The notes: generated by a model from the sequence alone, not told the origin. Numbered from the stretch's first letter, positions 1-9,336 are shown. The stretch: DNA of 64,000 nt from Sphaerisporangium melleum (GCF_014646695.1 NZ_BMNT01000043.1:854-64853), one strand, 5' to 3'. Numbers and translations are program-made.

Positions 1-803
1 CGGCGCTGGCCGCGTGTCCGGGGGTGGGCCGCGCGGTGGTGGTGGCGGTGGGTGACCGGCGTCGCCGGCGACTGGCCGCCTTCGTCACCGCATCCGCTAC
101 CGGCGACCGGCCTGCCGCTCTGGCGATCACCACGAGAACCGACCCGGCAGACCCGGCCAACTCGACCGATCCGACCGACGAGACCACCGAACCCGCCGGA
201 CCCGCAGGACCCGCAGGACCTGCCCGGCCTGCCGAACCTCACGGACGTGCCGGATCTGACCGGTCTGCCGCGGCTGCCACTTCTGCCGGTCCTGACGCGC
301 CTGTCACGTCTGCCGAGGTGAATGTCCCTTCCGGCTCTTTCTCTGCCGGGTCTGGCGGCGGGGTGGATGTGGGGGAGGTTCGGAAGTTCCTGGGCGAGCG
401 GCTGCCCGGGTACGCGGTGCCGCAGACCATCACCGTGCTGGACCGGTTCCCGCTCACCGCCAACGGCAAGATCGACCGAGCCGCCCTGTCCGCTCAGGCC
501 GTCGAGCCGGAGGGCCCGCCCGAGGAGGATCCGCCGCCGCGCCCCGGCCTGGAGGAACGGATCGCCGAGATCTGGGCTGAGCTGCTGGAGATCCCGCCCC
601 CCGGGCGCGGACGCAGCTTCTTCGCCCTGGGAGGTGACTCCCTGCTCGCGACCCGCTTCGCCGACATCGTCCGGCGGCGGCTGGGCGCCGAGCTGTCCAT
701 GCGGCGATTCTTCGCCACCCCCACCATCGCCGGCTGCGCCGAGGCGATCGGCCAGGAGATCGGCGACCCGCATTCCCACGAGGTAGAGGAAGGCGTGCTG
801 TGA
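1..803 (+). CDS. NRPS, 3' end (A-domain tail and PCP), 5' truncated by window
   Basis: This is the C-terminal end of a nonribosomal peptide synthetase; the frame is open to the window edge, so the gene begins upstream. The first residues look like the end of the main adenylation subdomain (VVVAVGD...RLAAFV). About 90 residues of Pro/Thr/Ala/Gly-rich low-complexity sequence (roughly nt 93-362) follow, then the A-domain tail with the A10 core LTANGKIDR and a carrier domain with the phosphopantetheine site FFALGGDSL. The low-complexity stretch sits exactly where pyochelin-type synthetases carry an inserted methyltransferase or epimerase domain. The stop overlaps the next NRPS start by 4 nt (GTGA). 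Substrate specificity cannot be read because the code residues lie upstream. Confidence 0.93.
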   Translation, partial: ALAACPGVGRAVVVAVGDRRRRRLAAFVTASATGDRPAALAITTRTDPADPANSTDPTDETTEPAGPAGPAGPARPAEPHGRAGSDRSAAAATSAGPDAPVTSAEVNVPSGSFSAGSGGGVDVGEVRKFLGERLPGYAVPQTITVLDRFPLTANGKIDRAALSAQAVEPEGPPEEDPPPRPGLEERIAEIWAELLEIPPPGRGRSFFALGGDSLLATRFADIVRRRLGAELSMRRFFATPTIAGCAEAIGQEIGDPHSHEVEEGVL

Positions 804-3800
804 CCCAGGCACCGGCCGTGGCCGTACGAGAACTGATCGCCGAGATGGAGGCGGCGGGGATCCGCCTGTGGGAGGACGAGGGCCGGCTCCGGTTCCGCGC
901 GCCCAAGGGGGCGCTGACCGACGAGCGCCGCGCGGCGCTGGCCGGCGCCAAGCACCTGATCATCGAGCACCTGCGCCAGGAGTCCCTGGCCGAGATCGTG
1001 CGCGCGGACGTCGAGGGCCGCTTCGATCCGTTCCCGCTGACCGGCGTCCAGCAGGCGTACCTGCTCGGCCGCAACGACGCGTTCGGGTACGGCGGCGTCG
1101 CCTGTCACGGCTATGTCGAGGTCGCCTACGACGAGCTGGACCCCGACCGCGTGCGCGCGGCCTGGCGCGCTCTGATCGACCGGCACGACATGCTCCGCGC
1201 CGTGATCCACCCGGACGGCCACCAGCAGGTGCTGCCCGAGGCCCCGGAATACGAGATCCGGGTGAAGGATCTGCGCGGCACCGACCCCGAGGCCGAGCTG
1301 GCGTCCGTCCGCGCGGACATGGAGCAGCGGGTCTATCCGGCGGGCGCCTGGCCGCTGTTCGACCTGCGGATCACCCGCACCGACCGCGGGTGGCTGCTGC
1401 ACGCCTCGATCGACCTGCTCATCGCCGACTACGTCAGCATCCAGCTCCTGCTCGGCGAGCTGCACCTGCTGCACGACGACCCGCGAGCCGAGCTGCCGCC
1501 GGTCCCGGTGGGCTTCCGCGACTGCGTCTTGGCCCTGCGGGCCCAGCGCGACGGCGCGCGGTACGACCGGGACCGCGCCTACTGGTGGTCGCGCCTGGAC
1601 GACCTGCCGCCCGCGCCCGAACTGCCGGTGCTCGACCAGGACGCCGACGCCCGGTTCCTGCGCTGGGAGACCAAGATCGCACCGGAGGAGTGGGCGCGGC
1701 TGCGCGACCACGCCGCCGGGGCCGGTGTCACCCCGTCGCAGGCCGTGCTGGCCGCCTACGCGGAGGTCATCGGCAGGTGGAGCCGCAGGCCCGCGTTCAC
1801 GCTGAACCTGACCCTGCTCGACCGCCCGCCACTGCACCCCGCCATCGACCGGGTGGTGGGCGACTTCACCTCGCTCAACCTGCTCGCCGTGGACACCACG
1901 CCCACCGCGGCCTTCGCCGACCGCGCGCGAGCGATCGGGGAACGGCTGTTCGCCGATCTCGAACATCGCCGCTGCGGGGGCGTCGACGTGATCCGCGAGC
2001 TGTCCCGCAGGCGCGGCAGGGACGCCGGCCTCATGCCGGTGGTGTTCACCAGTGCCATCGGTCTCGGCCAGGACGAGGCCGAGCAGGGCGAGCCGGTGTA
2101 CGGCATCAGCCAGACGCCCCAGGTGTGGATCGACTGCCAGGTCAAGGAGCACCGCGGCGCACTGCTGGTCAACTGGGACGTCCGCGCCGGAGTCTTCCCC
2201 GCCGGGCTCGTGGACGACATGTTCGCCGCCTTCACCGGGCTGCTGGCCCGGCTGAGCGGGCCGCAGGCGTGGGACTCGGTCTCCCCGGTCGAGCTGCCCC
2301 CCGCCCAGGCACGCCGCCGCGCCGAGGTCAACGACACCGACGCGCCGCTGCCGGACGGCCTGCTGCACGACGAGGTGGTGGCGCGGGCGCTGCGCGAGCC
2401 GGCCCGTACGGCGGTCGTGACCGGCGCGGGATCGGTCACCTATGGCGAGCTGCTGGACCGGGCGACGGCCGTGGCGGCGGCGCTGCGCGAGGCGGGCCAC
2501 GCGCCCGGTGACATCGTGGCGATCGTCATGGACAAGGGGATCGAGCAGGTCGTGGCCGTGCTCGGCGTCCTGCTGGCCGGCGGCGCGTACCTTCCCGTGG
2601 ACACCGGCCAGCCGGCCGCCCGGCGCGACCGCATCCTCGCCGACGCCTCGGCACGCCTGGTGCTGACCCAGTCGTGGCGGGCCGAGCACGGCTGGATCGC
2701 GGTGGACACGCTCACGGCCCAGGACCGGCCGGACGCGGACCCGGCCGCCGTGCGCCGGGACCCGGACGAACTGGCCTACGTCATCTACACCTCCGGCTCC
2801 ACCGGCGCGCCCAAGGGAGTGATGATCAGCCACCGGGCCGCGCGGAACACGATCGACGACATCAGTGCCCGGTTCGGCGTCGGCCCGGACGACCGGGTGC
2901 TCGGCCTGGCCGGCCTCGGGTTCGACCTGTCGGTCTACGACATCTTCGGCACGCTCGCCACCGGCGCCACGCTCGTGCTGCCCGACCCCGCGCGACGCGG
3001 TGACCCCGCGCACTGGGCCGCGCTCGTCGCCGAGCACGCGGTGACCGTCTGGAACTCCGTCCCCGCCCAGGCGCAGATGCTCCAGCACTACCTGGACGCC
3101 GAGCCCGCGGTGGAACTGCCGTCTCTGCGGCTGGCCCTGCTGTCGGGCGACTGGATCCCGGTCGCCCTGCCCGGCCAGGCCCGAAGGCGGCTCCCGGGGC
3201 TGGAGGTGGTCGGGCTCGGCGGGGCCACCGAGGCCGCGATCTGGTCCATCTACCACCCGATCGGCGAGCCGCTCCCCGGATGGCCGAGCGTTCCGTACGG
3301 CACGCCGCTGGCCGGCCAGAGCTGGCACGTGCTCGACGCGGCCATGCGGCCCTGCCCCGACTGGGTGCCCGGTGAGCTGTACATCGGCGGGGCGGGGGTG
3401 GCGCTCGGGTATCTCGGCGACGCGGAGCGGACCGCCGAGCGGTTCGTCCGGCACGCGGGCGAGCGGCTGTACCGGACCGGCGATCTCGGCCGCTACCGGC
3501 CGGACGGGAACATCGAGTTCCTCGGCCGGGAGGACTCCCAGGTCAAGATCAGAGGTCACCGCATCGAACTGGCCGAGGTGGAGGCCGCCCTTCAGGAGCA
3601 TCCGGCGGTCGCCGCGGCCACCGTGGTCGTGGACGGAGACCGGCCGCTGGAGCGCCGCCTGGTCGCCTTTGCCCAGCCGGCCCACGTCCGGCACGACACC
3701 CCGGCCGCCGTGCCGGGGGAGGAACGGGCGGGTGAGGCGTCCCCCGGGATCGCCGGCGCGGCTCCGGACGAGGAACGGGACGTGCGGGCGGCGGCCGAGG

Positions 3801-6415
3801 ACGCCGCCGGGCGGGCGCTCGACGGTGTCGACCTGGACCGGGTGGTCGCGGTGGCCGGAACGCTCGACGAGATCGCGCTCGCCGCGATGGCGGGCGCGTT
3901 ACGCTCGGCCGGGCTGTTCACCCGGCCCCAGGACGTGCACGAGGTCGCGGAGATCCTCGCCGCCGCCCGGGTCGCGCCCGGCCACCATCGGCTGGTGCGG
4001 CGCTGGCTCGCCGCGTTGCACGAGCACGGCCGGCTGGACCGCGACCCGGCGGGCGGGTACCGCAACCTGCGTGCCGGCGCCGACCCGGAGGCGCTGTGGC
4101 GACGGGTCGGCGAGCTGACCGACGGCCTGGACTACGGGTCGGAGCTGATCCGCTTCCTGCGGGTCAGCTCGAAGGGACTGCCCGCGCTGATGCGCGGCGA
4201 ACTGGACGCCCGTGAGCTGCTGTTCCCCGACGCCGGTGTCGGAACGGCCGAGGGCGCCTACCGGGACAACGTGCTCAGCAGGTACGTCAACCGCATCGTG
4301 CGCGCCGTCATCGGCCAGGTCGCCGCGCAGCACGCGGCGCCGGCCGAGCGGAGTGCGGCCGAGCGGAGAGCGGCCGAGCGGAGAGCGGCCGGGCAGGACG
4401 GGGCCGGGCAGGACGTTCTCGAGCGGGACGCGGCCGAGCGGGACGGGGTCGAGCGGGAGGGGGCCGGGCAGGACGGGCCGCCGCTGCGGGTGCTGGAGGC
4501 CGGCGCGGGCGTCGGCGGCACCAGCGCCGAGCTGATCCCCGAGCTGGACGGCCACCCCGTGGAGTACCTGTTCACCGACCTGTCGCGGTTCTTCCTGACC
4601 CAGGCGGCCGAGCGGTTCGCCGGCCGGCCGTGGGTGCGGTACGGCCTGTTCGACATCAACGGCGACCACCGCGCCCAGGGGTACGAGCCCAACTCCTTCG
4701 ATGTCATCCTCTGCGCCAACGTCCTGCACAACTCCAGGGACGCCGCCGCCGTGCTCGCCGGGTTCCGCGAGCTGCTCGTCCCGGGGGGCTGGCTGGTGTT
4801 CATCGAGACCACCCGCGAGCACGTGCAGATCATGAGCTCGATGGAGTTCCTGATGGAGGGGCACGACTACGACGACGTGCGCCGGGGCCGCGACCGCACA
4901 TTCATCACCCGCCAGGAGTGGCACGACCTGCTGGAGGAGGCCGGCGCCCGCGTCGTCGCCTGCCTGCCCGAGGAGGGGGAGCCGCTGGCCCCGCTGGGGC
5001 AGTGCGTGTTCGCGGCCCGTTTCCCCGCCGACCGGGAGCACATCGACCTCGCCGCGCTGCGCGCGTTCCTCGCCGAGCGGCTGCCGGACTACATGATCCC
5101 GGCCCACATGCAGGTGGTGGACGAGCTGCCCCTCACCGGCAACGGCAAGATCGACCGGGCGGCGCTGCGCGCCCTGCTGCCCCGGGCGGCGGGCGAGGCG
5201 GCGCCCTCCGGCGAGGCGCCGCGCGACGACCTGGAACGGCGGCTCGCCGCACTGTGGGCCGAGCTGCTCGGCCTGCCCGAGGTCGGCCGGGACCAGGACT
5301 TCTTCGCGCTCGGCGGTGACTCCCTGCTGGTCACCCGCCTGGCCGGCCGGGTACGCGAGGACCTGGCCGAGGCGCACGGCTTCTACTGGGACGGCCTGGT
5401 CCGCCAGATCGTCAACCAGCCGACCGTCGCGGCGCTGGCCGCCCACCTGCGCCGGGCGCGCGAGGACAGCGACCGCGGGCTCGCCCCGAGGACGCACGCC
5501 GGGCCGCTGGTCCGCCTCACCGGCGAGGAGGGCGCGGCGGACGACCTGGTGCGGGTGATCGTCCACGACGGCACCGGGACCCTGGCCCCCTACCGCGCGC
5601 TGGTCCCTGAGCTGGGACCGTCCGGCGTCCCGCTGCTCGGCATGGTCGTGGACGACACCGAGGCGTACCTGGAGCTGGACCCGGCCGCCGCGGTGGACAC
5701 GCTGGCCGGCGCGTACGCCCGGGTGCTGCTGAAGGAGGGCGCGGCCCGCTACCACGTGGTCGGCTACTGCATGGGCGGGCTGATCGCCGCCGAGCTGGCC
5801 CGCCGGCTCACCGAGGGCGGCGCGGTCGTCGAGGCGCTCACCATCGTGAGCAGTGCCCGCTTCCCGTACCGCATCGACGACGAGCTGATGCTGGAGTACG
5901 GCTTCGCCCAGGCGTGCGGCGTGGACCCCGGACGGCTCGGCTACCCCGCGGGCGACCTGGCCGGCGCCCTGCGGGCCGTGCTGCGCGCGTCCCCCGGGCA
6001 CGTGGGCGAGGGGAGCCTGGCCGCGCTGGCCGGTGACCCCGACCCCGGTCTCGCGCGGACCGGCCGCCGGTTCGCCGAGCTGGCGGCCACCCCGCAGCCG
6101 GAGCGGCTGGCCGCCGTCGCCCGGCACCTGAGCCACCCGCCGGACCGGGTGGACCTCGCCTACCGGGTGTTCCGGCAGAGCTTCAGCGCGGTCACCCACT
6201 ACGACCCCGAGCCGTACGCGGGCGACATCACCTTCCTGCGCCAGCGCGGCGTCACCAACCTGGTGCCGACCCTGCAGGACGACATGACGGCGTTCTGGCG
6301 GGAGCTGTGCCTGGGACGGCTGACCGTCCTGGACATCGAGGGCGACCACTTCAGTTGCCTCGGCCCGGCGCACGCTTCCGCCGTGGCCGCGCTGATCAGC
6401 GGAGCGACCGCTTGA
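800..6415 (+). CDS. NRPS: TubC docking - Cy - A(Cys) - MT - PCP - TE (PchF-like)
   Basis: A 1871-residue synthetase that should cyclize, methylate and release a cysteine-derived thiazoline intermediate. Residues 1-60 resemble a TubC N-terminal docking domain. The condensation-type domain (about 74-505) carries the heterocyclization motif D-x4-D-x2-S (D205, D210, S213). The A domain begins near 520; aligned to GrsA its pocket reads D709-L-Y-N-L-S-L-I-W with the A10 Lys, the known cysteine code of pyochelin and yersiniabactin synthetases. A methyltransferase (about 1010-1410, SAM motif VLEAGAGVGG near 1231) is inserted between A8 and A10, as in PchF. PCP serine is S1508. The TE (about 1560-1871) has Cys1657 in G-Y-C-M-G where Ser is usual, and H1850 near the end. 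A 15-bp tandem repeat lies inside the MT insertion. Operon member; GTG start overlaps the upstream stop. Confidence 0.95.
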   Translation: MTQAPAVAVRELIAEMEAAGIRLWEDEGRLRFRAPKGALTDERRAALAGAKHLIIEHLRQESLAEIVRADVEGRFDPFPLTGVQQAYLLGRNDAFGYGGVACHGYVEVAYDELDPDRVRAAWRALIDRHDMLRAVIHPDGHQQVLPEAPEYEIRVKDLRGTDPEAELASVRADMEQRVYPAGAWPLFDLRITRTDRGWLLHASIDLLIADYVSIQLLLGELHLLHDDPRAELPPVPVGFRDCVLALRAQRDGARYDRDRAYWWSRLDDLPPAPELPVLDQDADARFLRWETKIAPEEWARLRDHAAGAGVTPSQAVLAAYAEVIGRWSRRPAFTLNLTLLDRPPLHPAIDRVVGDFTSLNLLAVDTTPTAAFADRARAIGERLFADLEHRRCGGVDVIRELSRRRGRDAGLMPVVFTSAIGLGQDEAEQGEPVYGISQTPQVWIDCQVKEHRGALLVNWDVRAGVFPAGLVDDMFAAFTGLLARLSGPQAWDSVSPVELPPAQARRRAEVNDTDAPLPDGLLHDEVVARALREPARTAVVTGAGSVTYGELLDRATAVAAALREAGHAPGDIVAIVMDKGIEQVVAVLGVLLAGGAYLPVDTGQPAARRDRILADASARLVLTQSWRAEHGWIAVDTLTAQDRPDADPAAVRRDPDELAYVIYTSGSTGAPKGVMISHRAARNTIDDISARFGVGPDDRVLGLAGLGFDLSVYDIFGTLATGATLVLPDPARRGDPAHWAALVAEHAVTVWNSVPAQAQMLQHYLDAEPAVELPSLRLALLSGDWIPVALPGQARRRLPGLEVVGLGGATEAAIWSIYHPIGEPLPGWPSVPYGTPLAGQSWHVLDAAMRPCPDWVPGELYIGGAGVALGYLGDAERTAERFVRHAGERLYRTGDLGRYRPDGNIEFLGREDSQVKIRGHRIELAEVEAALQEHPAVAAATVVVDGDRPLERRLVAFAQPAHVRHDTPAAVPGEERAGEASPGIAGAAPDEERDVRAAAEDAAGRALDGVDLDRVVAVAGTLDEIALAAMAGALRSAGLFTRPQDVHEVAEILAAARVAPGHHRLVRRWLAALHEHGRLDRDPAGGYRNLRAGADPEALWRRVGELTDGLDYGSELIRFLRVSSKGLPALMRGELDARELLFPDAGVGTAEGAYRDNVLSRYVNRIVRAVIGQVAAQHAAPAERSAAERRAAERRAAGQDGAGQDVLERDAAERDGVEREGAGQDGPPLRVLEAGAGVGGTSAELIPELDGHPVEYLFTDLSRFFLTQAAERFAGRPWVRYGLFDINGDHRAQGYEPNSFDVILCANVLHNSRDAAAVLAGFRELLVPGGWLVFIETTREHVQIMSSMEFLMEGHDYDDVRRGRDRTFITRQEWHDLLEEAGARVVACLPEEGEPLAPLGQCVFAARFPADREHIDLAALRAFLAERLPDYMIPAHMQVVDELPLTGNGKIDRAALRALLPRAAGEAAPSGEAPRDDLERRLAALWAELLGLPEVGRDQDFFALGGDSLLVTRLAGRVREDLAEAHGFYWDGLVRQIVNQPTVAALAAHLRRAREDSDRGLAPRTHAGPLVRLTGEEGAADDLVRVIVHDGTGTLAPYRALVPELGPSGVPLLGMVVDDTEAYLELDPAAAVDTLAGAYARVLLKEGAARYHVVGYCMGGLIAAELARRLTEGGAVVEALTIVSSARFPYRIDDELMLEYGFAQACGVDPGRLGYPAGDLAGALRAVLRASPGHVGEGSLAALAGDPDPGLARTGRRFAELAATPQPERLAAVARHLSHPPDRVDLAYRVFRQSFSAVTHYDPEPYAGDITFLRQRGVTNLVPTLQDDMTAFWRELCLGRLTVLDIEGDHFSCLGPAHASAVAALISGATA
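4340..4474 (+). repeat. Nine-unit 15-bp tandem repeat within the NRPS methyltransferase insertion
   Basis: Nine in-frame 15-nt units encode degenerate pentapeptides (PAERS, AAERR, AAERR, AAGQD, GAGQD, VLERD, AAERD, GVERE, GAGQD). Units 2 and 3 are identical in DNA sequence, which points to slippage. The repeat lies just before SAM motif I and probably forms a charged flexible or helical linker. Confidence 0.9.
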
Positions 6416-7488
6416 TCGGCATCGTCGGCGGGTACGGCGCGGTCGGTGGCGCGGCGGCGCGGCTGCTCGCCGGGCACGGCGTGCGCGTCGGCGGCCGGGA
6501 CGCGGAGGCGGCCCGCCGCTTCGTCCGCGACACCCTCGGCGGGGACGGCGAGGCGTGCCAGGTCGACGCCTGCGACCCGGCCGCGCTGGCCCGGTTCTGC
6601 CGGGGCTGCCGGGTCGTCGTCAACTGCGCGGGCCCCTCCTATCTGCTGCTGGACCGGGTGGCGCGCGGCGCGTTCGCGGCCGGGGCCGACTACGTGGACG
6701 CCGCCGGCGACGTTCCGGCGTACCGGCCGCTGGCCCGCACCGGCACCGGCGGGCGGGTCGCGGTGCTCTCGGCCGGGATGCTCCCCGGCCTGACCGGCCT
6801 GCTGCCCCGCCACCTGGCCGGCCTCGCCGAAGGCGGCCCGCTCCGGCTCGACGTCTACACCGGCGGCCTGGACCGGCTCACCCCGGCCGCGGCCGGTGAC
6901 GTCCTGCTGGCGGGCAAGGGCGGCGACGCGGCGGATCATGGCGAGCCGCTGGCCTCCTGGCGGGACGGCGGCAGGGTCTCGCGGGCGCTCGCCCCGGCGC
7001 AGGACGCCGAGTTGCCGTACTTCCCCGGGCCGGTGACGGCCTATCCCTACCTGAGCGCCGAGGCCGAGCGGGTCGCCCACGACCTGGAACTCGGCGAGGC
7101 GCGCTGCTACACCGTCGTCCCGGGCGGGGAAGCGGTGGGCGGGGTGGCCGCGGCGGCCTCGGCGGCCGACCTCGCGCGGACGGCCGGGCTCGAACTGGCC
7201 GGACGCACCCCCTACTACGTGCTGCTGTTCCAGCTCAGCGACGCGCGCGCCACCCGCACGCTGGTCGTGCGCGCCGCCGGCTCCTACGCGCTCACCGCCG
7301 CGGTCGTCGCGCACGCGGCCGCCGCCGTACTGGCCGGTGAGGTCCCGCCCGGCGTCCATTTCGCCGACGCCGTGCTCGACCCCGCCCGGGTGCTGGCCGG
7401 CATCGCCCCGGTGGCGACCGTCGAGCTCACCGACGCCGTGCCGCCGATCGACCTTCGCGCTCCGGCGTTCGAGGAGGGGGAACTGTGA
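6412..7488 (+). CDS. Saccharopine dehydrogenase-like NAD(P)-binding protein
   Basis: A 358-residue protein that opens with a Rossmann nucleotide-binding loop (GIVGGYGAVGG) and resembles saccharopine dehydrogenase-like reductases (VVNCAGPSYLLLD, ADYVDAAGD). I chose the TTG at 6412, which overlaps the NRPS stop in TTGA form and puts the glycine-rich loop at the very N-terminus; the frame is open further upstream, but that would add about 35 unrelated residues. It sits between the synthetase and a thiazolinyl imide reductase, with 4-nt overlaps on both sides, so it very likely acts in the same pathway, perhaps on a second ring or a carrier-bound intermediate. The substrate is unknown. Homologous enzymes occur in other thiazoline siderophore clusters. 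Confidence 0.82.
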   Translation: MIGIVGGYGAVGGAAARLLAGHGVRVGGRDAEAARRFVRDTLGGDGEACQVDACDPAALARFCRGCRVVVNCAGPSYLLLDRVARGAFAAGADYVDAAGDVPAYRPLARTGTGGRVAVLSAGMLPGLTGLLPRHLAGLAEGGPLRLDVYTGGLDRLTPAAAGDVLLAGKGGDAADHGEPLASWRDGGRVSRALAPAQDAELPYFPGPVTAYPYLSAEAERVAHDLELGEARCYTVVPGGEAVGGVAAAASAADLARTAGLELAGRTPYYVLLFQLSDARATRTLVVRAAGSYALTAAVVAHAAAAVLAGEVPPGVHFADAVLDPARVLAGIAPVATVELTDAVPPIDLRAPAFEEGEL

Positions 7489-8522
7489 CCCGCGTCGTGG
7501 TCTGCGGGACCAAGTTCGGGCAGGTCTACCTGTCGGCCCTGGACGGGACAGGCCCGTTCCGGCTGACCGGCGTCATGGCCCGCGGCAGCATCCGGTCGGC
7601 CGCCTACGCCGCGGCCTACCGGGTGCCGTTGCTCACCGATCCCGACCAGGTGGCCGAGGTCGCCGACCTCGCGTGCGTGGTCGTGCGCTCGGGAGTGGTG
7701 GGCGGCCAGGGGACCGAGCTGGCCGAGGCGCTGCTCACCCGCGGCGTCCACGTGCTGCAGGAGCACCCGATGCACCCGGACGAACTGACCGGCTGCCTGC
7801 GCGCCGCCCGCGCCGCCCCGGCCGTGCACCACGTGAACACGTTGTACGCGCACCTGGAGCCGGTGCGCCGGTTCATCGACACCGCTCGCCGGTTGTGCGC
7901 GCTCCAGCAGCCCCTCTACGTGGACGCCGCCTGCAGCGTGCACGTCGCCTACGCGCTGTTCGACATCCTCGGCCGCGCGCTCGGCGCGCTGCGGCCGTGG
8001 GCGTTCACCGCGACCGCGCCGGGCACCCCGTTCACCTGCCTCGCCGGGACGATCGGCGGGGTGCCGCTCACGTTGCGGGTGCAGAACCAGATCGCGCCCA
8101 ACGACCCGGACGCCCACCTGCACCTGCTGCACCGCATCACGATCGGCACCGAGGGCGGCGGCCTCACCCTGGTCAACACGCACGGCCCGATCGTGTGGAG
8201 CCCGCGCATGTACGTCGGGCGGGACGCCCAGGACCGCTTCGCCACCGACGCCGAGCACCTGCGCCTGCCGAGCGCGACCCTCATCGGGCCCGGCGAGGCG
8301 CCCACCTTCCACGAGATCGTCACCCGGCTGTGGCCGGACGGGGTGCGGCGGGCCCTCTCGGACCTGCGCGGCGCGGTGGACAGCGGCCAGGACCCGCTGC
8401 GGCAGGGGCAGTACAACCTGACGCTCAGCCGGCTGTGGGTGGACGCGACCACGGCGCTCGGCCGCCCCGAGCTGCTGGTCCAGGACGTGCCGCGGCCGTT
8501 GTCGGTGGCGGAGCTGACATGA
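7485..8522 (+). CDS. Thiazolinyl imide reductase (PchG/Irp3 type)
   Basis: A 345-residue oxidoreductase of the Gfo/Idh/MocA superfamily. The N-terminal VVVCGTKFGQVYLSAL is characteristic of the PchG/Irp3/YbtU thiazolinyl imide reductases, which use NADPH to reduce a carrier-bound thiazoline to thiazolidine. The dinucleotide-binding half is followed by the catalytic/dimer half (VDAACSVHVAYALFDILG). Length fits the family. GTG start overlaps the preceding stop and the stop overlaps the thioesterase start (ATGA), so translation is probably coupled. Together with the MT domain of the adjacent synthetase it predicts an N-methylthiazolidine ring, as in pyochelin. Confidence 0.9.
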   Translation: MTRVVVCGTKFGQVYLSALDGTGPFRLTGVMARGSIRSAAYAAAYRVPLLTDPDQVAEVADLACVVVRSGVVGGQGTELAEALLTRGVHVLQEHPMHPDELTGCLRAARAAPAVHHVNTLYAHLEPVRRFIDTARRLCALQQPLYVDAACSVHVAYALFDILGRALGALRPWAFTATAPGTPFTCLAGTIGGVPLTLRVQNQIAPNDPDAHLHLLHRITIGTEGGGLTLVNTHGPIVWSPRMYVGRDAQDRFATDAEHLRLPSATLIGPGEAPTFHEIVTRLWPDGVRRALSDLRGAVDSGQDPLRQGQYNLTLSRLWVDATTALGRPELLVQDVPRPLSVAELT

Positions 8523-9262
8523 GCTGGTTCCACTGCTACGAGCATCGGCCGGGCGCCGCGCTGCGGCTGTTCTGCTTCCCGCACGCGGGCGGCTCGGCGG
8601 CGTTCTACCGCGCCTGGCACCACGACCTGCCGGCGGCGGTGGAGGTGCGCGCCGTGCAGTACCCGGGGCGGGGCGATCGCCGGGCCGACCCGCCGGTGCG
8701 CGACGCGCGGCGCCTGGCCGCCGCGGTCGCGGACGCGATGGCGCCGCTGCTCGACCGGCCGGTCGCGCTGTTCGGCCACAGCCTGGGCGCGCTGGTCGCC
8801 TACGAGGTGGCGCGCGAGCTGGAGGCCCGGGGCAGGGGTGTGCTGCACCTGTTCGCCTCGGGCCGGCACGCGCCGCACGAACGGCGTCACGGGGACGCGC
8901 ACACCTGGTCCGACGACGCGCTGGCCGCCGAGCTGGTGCGGCTCGGCGGCGTCGAGCCGGAGTTCATGGCCGATCCGGTGATGCGCGAGTTGACCTTGCC
9001 GGTGGTCCGCCACGACTATCGGATCGATGCGACGTACCACCACCTTTCCGACGGTGTGCTGGCCTGTCCGGTCACCGTCCTGCTCGGCGACGCCGACCCC
9101 GAGGTGACCCCCGAGCAGGCCGCCAGGTGGGCGGAGCTGACCCGCGGGCAGTGCGCCGTCCGCGTGCTGCGCGGCGACCACTTCTACCTCGTGCCCCGGC
9201 GCTCCGACGTGGCCGCGTACCTGCTCGCCGCCGCGGGCGCCGCCTGGCCGTCCACCCCCTGA
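8519..9262 (+). CDS. Type II thioesterase of the NRPS operon
   Basis: A 247-residue alpha/beta hydrolase of the editing thioesterase family (GrsT/YbtT type). Typical motifs are LFCFPHAGGSAAFY near the start, the nucleophile elbow GHSLG with S88, an Asp in GDADPEVTP and the catalytic His in RGDHFYL (H221). Such enzymes free NRPS carrier domains from stalled or wrong acyl groups. The ATG overlaps the reductase stop by 4 nt, so it is the fifth gene of a translationally coupled operon. Unlike the TE domain of the synthetase, this one keeps a normal Ser nucleophile. Confidence 0.93.
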   Translation: MSWFHCYEHRPGAALRLFCFPHAGGSAAFYRAWHHDLPAAVEVRAVQYPGRGDRRADPPVRDARRLAAAVADAMAPLLDRPVALFGHSLGALVAYEVARELEARGRGVLHLFASGRHAPHERRHGDAHTWSDDALAAELVRLGGVEPEFMADPVMRELTLPVVRHDYRIDATYHHLSDGVLACPVTVLLGDADPEVTPEQAARWAELTRGQCAVRVLRGDHFYLVPRRSDVAAYLLAAAGAAWPSTP

Positions 9263-9336
9263 CCGCGCCGCCCCCGCGCGGCACGCCCGCTTCCCCGAGC
9301 GGGCCGGCCGTCCCCCGCTTGGAGAAGGAAGGCACG

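Noticed and set aside
494-3694. Very long open frame on the minus strand opposite the NRPS genes
   Set aside because: Such frames arise from the third-codon GC bias of the plus-strand genes; the translation is Arg/Gly/Pro-rich without any domain, and the plus-strand genes have clear domains throughout.
3899-6373. Second long minus-strand frame opposite the NRPS 3' half
   Set aside because: A shadow of the A, MT, PCP and TE domains encoded on the plus strand; no start signal and no family resemblance.
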